Source: Nemertoderma westbladi (taxonomy: Eukaryota; Xenacoelomorpha; Nemertodermatida; Nemertodermatidae). Taken from it: 50,886 nucleotides of DNA. The stretch spans positions 1-50,886 of the forward strand of contig JAUCBJ010009160.1 in assembly GCA_032718475.1 (NCBI GenBank), written 5' to 3'. The number at the start of each line of letters is the position of its first letter. Within the stretch, counting starts at the first letter, position 1. Positions 45,357 to 50,886 of the stretch are shown piece after piece. A model generated the notes under the pieces. It worked only from the letters and a program-made list of their open reading frames with translations. It was not told the origin of the DNA and ran no database searches. Made by a program: the position numbers and the translations under genes.

Positions 45357-46650
45357 TAACTAGGAACACCGAGCCATTGTCTTTACAATGAATATATGCA
45401 ATGTGATTATGTGTGTAGGCCTACAGTACTGTGAATAAATATCAGGTCCTGACCCTCCTCATGTTTCTACATAATATCATAGGGCAATAATGTGAGACTC
45501 GATAATCTTGAAATATAGATATTTAGATACCGCGACTGTTTTCTGGCTAAGTCTGAATTTCTCAATTAATATAATAAATAAATGTTGTTACGTCACAATT
45601 GAATAAGTAATCACCCTAAATATAAGTTATATATTACAGTTTATCCATACTGCAGGCCTACGTTAATTTGGACTATAGAAAAAAATCTTAAACAAAGGCA
45701 AATCGGTCAAGCCGGCACTTTAATTTAAAAGGGTCATGCAACGAAAACTATCATGATAAAACAATTCAGAAAGCACAACTAAACATACAAAGCTACCCGT
45801 ACCCATACATAGAAATTGTTTATGGTGGGAATAAAACCATACTATAACTACAGTAATTATAATTATAAAGTTTGTAATATTAAATATAATAAGTTGGATC
45901 GAAAAGTGTGTTATACACAACGTCACCAAAATGACTGACATATATGCATAGCATAATAACCTATGATATATATAACATAGGATACTAAATAATATTGAAA
46001 TCTGACAGTTACTTCTTTCATAACAGGTCCACCCTTCCGCTCTACTAATTAACCAGTCCAATTGTTACATTTTCGGTCTGTATTGTAACACAGTAGAATA
46101 GAATAACAAGACACACCCAATAATAATAGATTTATCAGTTTTCTGATCATTACTATTAGATAAAACATTGTCTGAATTTCCTTTGTTGGCAGATAGAAAA
46201 ATGGCAAGAAATGCAAGTAATAATTAATAATTCATTGTCAAACTAATCTGAATTCACCCCGTATTTTTTTCGTATATATTGTGGGAGTGAAATAAAGCTT
46301 TATCTTTTTTAACAAATTAATTATGTATACCCGCCATCCAGATAGCCTTATATTGATTAACTTTACTTGTGTGTCTTTTCTCCTATTTTTCTCCGTATAT
46401 GTATATTGGAAGCCATGCTGGACTCTAATTGCTGAGGACACGAGCAAGCAAATTGTTGATTGCATGGTGGTGGCACAATTTTTTTGTTAAGCCATCATAG
46501 CATCTCAATGTGCAGCATGACCTACTATAAATACGACCCGCCAAGCTGCTGCAATTACTGGCACCCATACCATATCAGCACTTTTCGGAATTGATAAAAT
46601 TACACAAAATACATCACCCTTCAAAGACTTGGGTATAACCATGAAACCAT
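45357..46650. other. AT-rich unique DNA, no gene recognised
   Basis: Probably intron of the carbonic anhydrase-related gene or intergenic. ORFs of 75-113 codons on the minus strand are low-complexity and lack recognisable motifs. Contains a TAGGCCTA word at 45414 and many AATAAA/TTTATT words, none tied to a gene. Confidence 0.5.
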
Positions 46651-47181
46651 ACTACTACTAGTACTAGATCGAGCGAACTCGGACAATGGAAATGAGATCC
46701 TTCCAGGACTCCCGATTCTCCAACTACTACTAGGTTGAGCGAGCTCAGACAGTGGAAATGAGATCCTTCCAGGCTTCCCGATTCTCCAACTACTACTAGG
46801 TTGAACGAACTTGGACAGTGGAAATGAGATCCTTCCAGGCTTCCCGATTCTCCAACTACTACTAGGTCGAGCGAACTCGGACAGTGGAAATGAGATCCTT
46901 CCAGGCTTCCCGATTCTCCAACTACTACTAGGTCGAGCGAACTCGGACAGTGGAAATGAGATCCTTCCAGGCTTCCCGATTCTCCAACTACTACTAGGTC
47001 GAGCGAACTCGGACAGTGGAAATGAGATCCTTCCAGGCTTCCCGATTCGACTACTACTAATAGGTCGAGCGAACTCGGACAGTGGAAATGAGATCCTTCC
47101 AGGCTTCCCGATTCTCCAACTACTACTAGGTCGAGCGAACTCGGACAGTGGAAATGAGATCCTTCCAGGTTTCCCGATTCT
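46651..47181 (-). repeat. 66-bp minisatellite, eight copies, built from the end of an RTE-like ORF
   Basis: GAGCGA recurs at 46671, 46737 and on to 47133 at exact 66-bp steps. Read on the minus strand in the frame of the adjoining reverse transcriptase, each unit gives NREAWKDLISTVRVRST followed by three TAG codons. That resembles the usual last residues (DRxxWxxxIxxVRxRST) of RTE-type ORFs. The array is thus a tandem amplification of the element's 3' end. In a second frame the unit is stop-free and yields an artefactual 202-codon ORF. Confidence 0.8.
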
Positions 47182-47974
47182 ACATAGTTGTCGCAATTTC
47201 ATTTTTCCCAAGTTCAGTATCCCTTTCAAGTTGATCTATATATGTTATGGCCGGTCGTCCACGACTATGCTTTCCATGAGTTGGTTGCCAGAGAAGTAGA
47301 TCTGGTATGACCTCGTCTTTACTTCGCCAGCAGTGCCCACTGAATCTTAATCTGCGTTCACGGAGGGTGGTTGATACAGGTGGTATTGTACCATAAAGCT
47401 CGGCGTTTGTTATGTGTTGTCTCCAGCTGATGTTTAGGGCTGCCCTTAGTAGTCTTGTGTAGCAACCATCAATTCGTTGTTCAAGTGATTTAGTCAGTGT
47501 CCAGGTCTCACCCCCGTATAAAAATACACTTTCCACTGTGGCTCGAAAGAACTTAGTCTTCAGGTGCCTGGAGAGATCTGATTTCCAGATTGTATCCATT
47601 TTTGATAGAGCTACCCAAGCCTTTGCTTTCCTAACTTCTCTGTCCTTTTTGCTACTCTCTATCCATGATCCAAGGTACTGGAAGTCGTCGACCTTCCTTA
47701 GTTGATTATTATCACTGGTTGTCAAGTTTCCATCAACATTAAAGGTCATGAATTCGGTCTTGGTCGCATTTATATGCAATCCAAACTCCTTAGCAGCCCT
47801 CTCCACTTTATTTAGTAGAAGCTGTGCATCTGCTAGCGTATTAGAGAGCAGGGCGATGCCATCTGCAAAGTCGGTGTCTGTGACTGTAGTTGCCGGATAT
47901 CTACTACTTCTGCGTTCTTGAAGTGTGAATCCCAGATCTTCACCCTTTGTGGCCGTCCAATATTGCTTAACGGC
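47180..47974 (-). pseudogene. RTE-like non-LTR retrotransposon reverse transcriptase, C-terminal fragment
   Basis: The minus-strand frame is open from 47974 (TAA just upstream) to TAG at 47180. Motifs in order are LGFTLQERRSSRYP, TDTDFADGIALLSN (RT catalytic box, 47858-47869), VERAAKEFGLHINATKTEFM, then VDDFQYLGSWI, KAWVALSKMDTIWKSDLS, FLYGGETWTLTK, YTRLLRAALNISWRQH, GHCWRSKDEVIPDLLLW and THGKHSRGRPAITYIDQLERD. This is the standard palm-to-C-terminus order of RTE-type elements found in cnidarians, molluscs and other animals. The catalytic F/YADD box reads FADG, which would abolish polymerase activity, and a TAG truncates the end. The endonuclease and N-terminal RT parts are missing, as in a 5'-truncated copy. 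Confidence 0.8.
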
Positions 47975-47990
47975 TTACTTTATGGGTTTG

Positions 47991-48016
47991 TGTTAGCGGA
48001 ATTGAATAAGCTAACA
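47991..48016. repeat. Short inverted repeat
   Basis: TGTTAGC at 47991-47997 and GCTAACA at 48010-48016 form a 7-bp stem with a 12-nt loop, 17 bp beyond the broken 5' edge of the RTE-like fragment. It may mark the insertion or truncation point. Confidence 0.6.
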
Positions 48017-48602
48017 CTCCCCCCCATGCTATCTTCCCGGTGAGCAATCCCGGTCTTCCCGGCGGCTACAATTCCGCTGGATCCCGACCTAGTGTCGGGT
48101 GTGGGGTGGGATTATTTTTTTTCCGGAGCCGGCTTTCCAGGCCGCTCCCTATGGGTATGATAATGTTACCCGTTTGCCTGGCATCCCGTGTCGGGCCGAT
48201 CGTGCGCTTCTCCCACACGACTTTTGTTTCCCCAGCACTTTCGCCACTCTAACTCTACTCTGCTCTCACCCCAACTCTTACACTCTCGGACCTCTTCGTC
48301 CCTTAATCTGCCTCTTACTTCTCCCCCCCCCCCCCACACTGGAATTGCGCTCGCACTCTCTCTATACTTCACACCACCTCTCGCTATCTCTCTTGCGTTC
48401 TCCTCCCATACTCTTCTCACATTCCTCTCATTCTCCTCTCGTACTTCTCGCTCTCCACGCCTGTGGTCCCACCAAGTGCCCCTCCTACTCGTATCCCGGT
48501 AGTGCCCATCCGGACGATTCTTATCCCGGAGGATACGAGCTTTCACAGTAAATCCTGAACTCCGCCCTGTTGTTCAATGACCACACACTTATCGGGTCCC
48601 AC

Positions 48603-48618
48603 ACATGTGCGCACATGT
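48603..48618. repeat. Perfect 16-bp palindrome
   Basis: ACATGTGC joined directly to GCACATGT. It contains two ACATGT words around a GCGC centre. No function is assigned. Confidence 0.8.
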
Positions 48619-49000
48619 TAATGGGAGCCGTCTAAGTCCCGTTCTGTCGCCCTAGTCAATTAGTCCCCAGTCCCAGTAGCTAATTGGAAAAGGTTGTGCT
48701 TGACTACGGTACATACTGTATAATACATATATACGAGTTATTATATAATTTTTTTTATAATATTATAATTATTATTATTATATGTATTATATTATATGCT
48801 CGTCTACATAACGCGCTTCATTCCTACTACCCACTACTCTCTCTCCGCCTTTCTCGCCTGGCGACTTCTTCCAGTCGCTTCCCCTCCAGTCTATCCGCTT
48901 CCAACTTCTCCCAGCTCTCTTGTGTATCCACCTCCCTGTCTACTGGATGCCGGCTGTTGTATTACACCGACTCGCCCTCCAGCCCCGGGCGGTCTACCAG

Positions 49001-49043
49001 ACCTCCGAAAGCCACCTAGAAGGCCCTTCTGTAGTTCGGAGGT
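49001..49043. repeat. Nested hairpin
   Basis: The outer stem is ACCTCCGAA (49001-49009) with TTCGGAGGT (49035-49043). Inside it, AGAAGG and CCTTCT flank a single C (49018-49030). The two stems could stack into a branched structure. Such structures occur at the ends of some transposons and in structured RNA, but no wider match was seen. Confidence 0.65.
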
Positions 49044-49119
49044 GATCCTGATATTCTTAACTTTCACTTTTATTTTTGTTTCACCCATGTTTGCCCCTGT
49101 GCTATCATACTATCTACTT

Positions 49120-49420
49120 ACCTACTAACTTCTTGTCTAACTAACTCTGCTAACTCTAATTCTACTACTACCTCTAACTCCGCTACTAACTCTCTACTAA
49201 GTCTACTCCACTAACTCTACTAACTCTGCTAACTCCATTTACTCTCTACTAACTCTACTCCACTAGCTCTACTAACTCTGCTAACTCCACTAGCTCTCTA
49301 CTAACTCTCTGGTTCTACTGACTCTCTAACTCTACTGACTCTCTAACTCTACTGGCTCTCTAACTCTACTGACTCTCTACCTCCACTAGCTCTACTGACT
49401 TTCTAACTTTCTCAACTAAC
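49120..49420 (+). repeat. Degenerate CTAACTCTACT-rich simple repeat
   Basis: About 300 bp made almost wholly of ACT, CTC and TAA words (TAACTCTACTAACTCTGCTA and similar) with no fixed period. It grades into the 40-46 bp minisatellite that follows. Confidence 0.75.
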
Positions 49421-49700
49421 GGTACTACGTACCCTCTAACTCTTACTCTCTCTAACTAACGGTACTACGTACCCTCTAACTCTTACTCTCTCTAACTAAC
49501 GGTACTACGTACCCTCTAACTCTTACTAACTCTCTAACTAACGGTACTACGTACCCTCTAACTCTTACTAACTCTCTAACTAACGGTACTACATACCCTC
49601 TCACTACTTCTAACTCTCTTACTAACGGTACTACGTACCCTCTTACTACTTCTACTAACTCCTCTAGCTAACGGTACTACGTACCCTCTTCCTCTACATC
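49421..49700 (+). repeat. 40-46 bp minisatellite, seven copies
   Basis: GGTACTACGTACCCTCT recurs at 49421, 49461, 49501, 49543, 49585, 49627 and 49673, separated by CTAACTC-type filler of variable length. The fifth copy has ACATACC in place of ACGTACC. The core GGTAC-TAC-GTACC is a dyad. Confidence 0.9.
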
Positions 49701-49809
49701 TACTCCCTCTACTCTATCTACATCTTATCTCATCTACGTCTCCTCGCCTGCACGTGACGCTCTGAGTGCCGGCAAAGTGGGTATGTTAATTGTGTGGTCT
49801 ATTACAACC

Positions 49810-50247
49810 GGTACCTACGTACCCTCTTACTACCTCTATCTGCATGGCGCTTGCGGTGCCCACAACCACGAACGGTACTACGTACCCTCTTACTACGTCT
49901 ATCTGCATGGCGCTTACGGTGCCCACAACCACAAACGGTACTACGTACCCTCTTACTACGTCTATCTGCATGGCGCTTACGGTGCCCACAACCACAAACG
50001 GTACTACGTACCCTCTTACTACGTCTATCTGCATGGCGCTTACGGTGCCCACAACCACAAACGGTACTACGTACCCTCTTACTACGTCTATCTGCATGGC
50101 GCTTACGGTGCCCACAACCACAAACGGTACTACGTACCCTCTTACTACGTCTATCTGCATGGCGCTTACGGTGCCCACAACCACAAACGGTACTACGTAC
50201 CCTCTTCTACGTCTATCTGCATGGCGCTTACGGTGCCCACAACCACT
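49810..50247 (+). repeat. 63-bp minisatellite, seven copies
   Basis: The GGTACTACGTACCCTCTTAC core starts at 49874, 49937, 50000, 50063, 50126 and 50189, with a diverged first copy at 49810 (GGTACCTACGTACC). The rest of the unit is CTATCTGCATGGCGCTTACG followed by GTGCCCACAACCAC. Since 63 is a multiple of 3 and the unit is stop-free in several frames, overlapping ORFs of about 130-169 codons appear on both strands. These are artefacts. Confidence 0.92.
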
Positions 50248-50886
50248 CTACTACTACCTCTACTCTGCTAATACTAACCCTAATTAACATACCCTACTCT
50301 TAAATCAAACACGTCATCACGCACGTGCCCTACTTATTCAACGCACCCCCTGTACCCTTCTCATCTCTCCCATCTTCCTCCTCTAGCTTGTCTCTTGTTC
50401 CTCTACTGTTCTCACCCTACTTGTTTGTTCTTGGTTGTCTATACTGCGGATATTTTGTAATGGGGGAATGTCACCCTGTCCCCCCCCCCCACCAGTGTTA
50501 TGTCTGGTACTGGGGCTGATGTTAATATATTGGGGCCCATCCATCTATCTGCAATATCCCCCTCAACCGGGTATATGTTATGTCCCTGTGTATTATAGTC
50601 ATGCTGCTCGTACCGATATAGGCCTACCCACTTCTTGCCTACCTACCGGTATGTACTCCGCGACTTCCGGGTTTAATCCCGTCGTCCGCGCTACCCTATC
50701 GCCTATTCTATCTCTCCCAGCATGGCCTATAATAGTATGTGCAGTAAGGCCTACAGTATGTCCTGCAGTCTGCATGTGCCCTTCCGAACCGAAGTTTAAT
50801 TCTCTCGAATCTCGAATCTCCCCGCGACTACCGTACTCTCGATCGGCAGCTACATCCCGTCGGGAAGTTTCTCTTCGATCCCCTAT
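50248..50886. other. Pyrimidine-rich non-coding right edge
   Basis: C/T-rich with a C-run near 50482 and TAGGCCTA-type words near 50629 and 50748. No coding, RNA or element signature was recognised up to the window end. Confidence 0.5.

Larger units (their letters stand above)
48017..49120. other. Pyrimidine-rich non-coding DNA
   Basis: C/T-rich on the plus strand with a C13 run at 48323-48335 and an AT-rich patch at 48745-48800. Several overlapping ORFs on both strands are compositional and carry no motif. Two palindromic structures are listed separately. No gene was recognised. Confidence 0.5.

Noticed and set aside
43802-45391. 529-codon and 437-codon ORFs with 12-residue repeats
   Set aside because: These follow from a 36-bp stop-free unit; several frames on both strands are open at once and no gene signals are present.
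45720-46061. 113-codon minus-strand ORF rich in I, F and V that looks membrane-like
   Set aside because: AT-rich low-complexity DNA often gives such ORFs; no domain, start context or splice site supports it.
46621-47229. 202-codon minus-strand ORF with RIGKPGRISFPLSEFARP repeats
   Set aside because: This is the second frame of the 66-bp minisatellite. The frame continuous with the reverse transcriptase gives the recognisable C-terminus instead.
48040-49128. Short overlapping ORFs rich in Ser, Leu and Pro
   Set aside because: They reflect C/T-rich composition; both strands are open and there is no motif.
49777-50303. Four overlapping ORFs of 132-169 codons
   Set aside because: These are shadows of the 63-bp minisatellite, open in three plus frames and one minus frame.

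Overview
This is eukaryotic nuclear DNA, most likely from a marine invertebrate. It has GT-AG introns, decayed retrotransposon pieces and very large amounts of tandem repeat. Several TAGGCCTA-type words (for example near 37560, 45414 and 50629) and the animal-type gene fragment point to a metazoan, perhaps a deuterostome. That taxonomic guess is weak.

Layout. (1) 1-1123: left flank with a reverse-transcriptase C-terminal relic on the minus strand (44-280), a C21 run, a hairpin and a small 15-16 bp minisatellite. (2) 1124-37414: one continuous array of a 22-bp satellite, about 1,645 monomers in direct orientation, broken only by a 100-N assembly gap (14747-14846). Monomers vary almost only by substitution, and blocks of variant monomers recur at exact multiples of 22 bp, giving a mosaic higher-order structure. 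(3) 37415-38674: the C-terminal part of a decayed retroelement polyprotein on the plus strand, which starts exactly where the array stops. (4) 38675-39864: AT-rich DNA with a compact cluster of RFX, CRE, E-box and CCAAT-like sites.

(5) 39865-42712, minus strand: two exons of an alpha-carbonic-anhydrase-related gene, closest to the CA10/CA11 (CARP X/XI) group. Splice sites and phases match. The intron between them holds a 56-bp minisatellite and a protein-like ORF of unknown identity. (6) 42847-45356: a 36-bp minisatellite of about 70 copies, lying just upstream of the carbonic anhydrase exon in gene orientation. (7) 46651-47974, minus strand: a degenerate non-LTR (RTE-like) reverse transcriptase fragment whose last codons have been amplified into a 66-bp minisatellite. 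(8) 48017-50886: pyrimidine-rich non-coding DNA with palindromes and two minisatellites (40-46 bp and 63 bp) that share a GGTACTACGTACC core.

The very long plus-strand ORFs in the 22-bp array are by-products of a stop-free repeat unit and are not annotated as genes. The only host gene supported is the partial carbonic anhydrase-related gene; its earlier exons, including those for the zinc-binding histidines, were not found here. No tRNA, rRNA or CRISPR array was seen.
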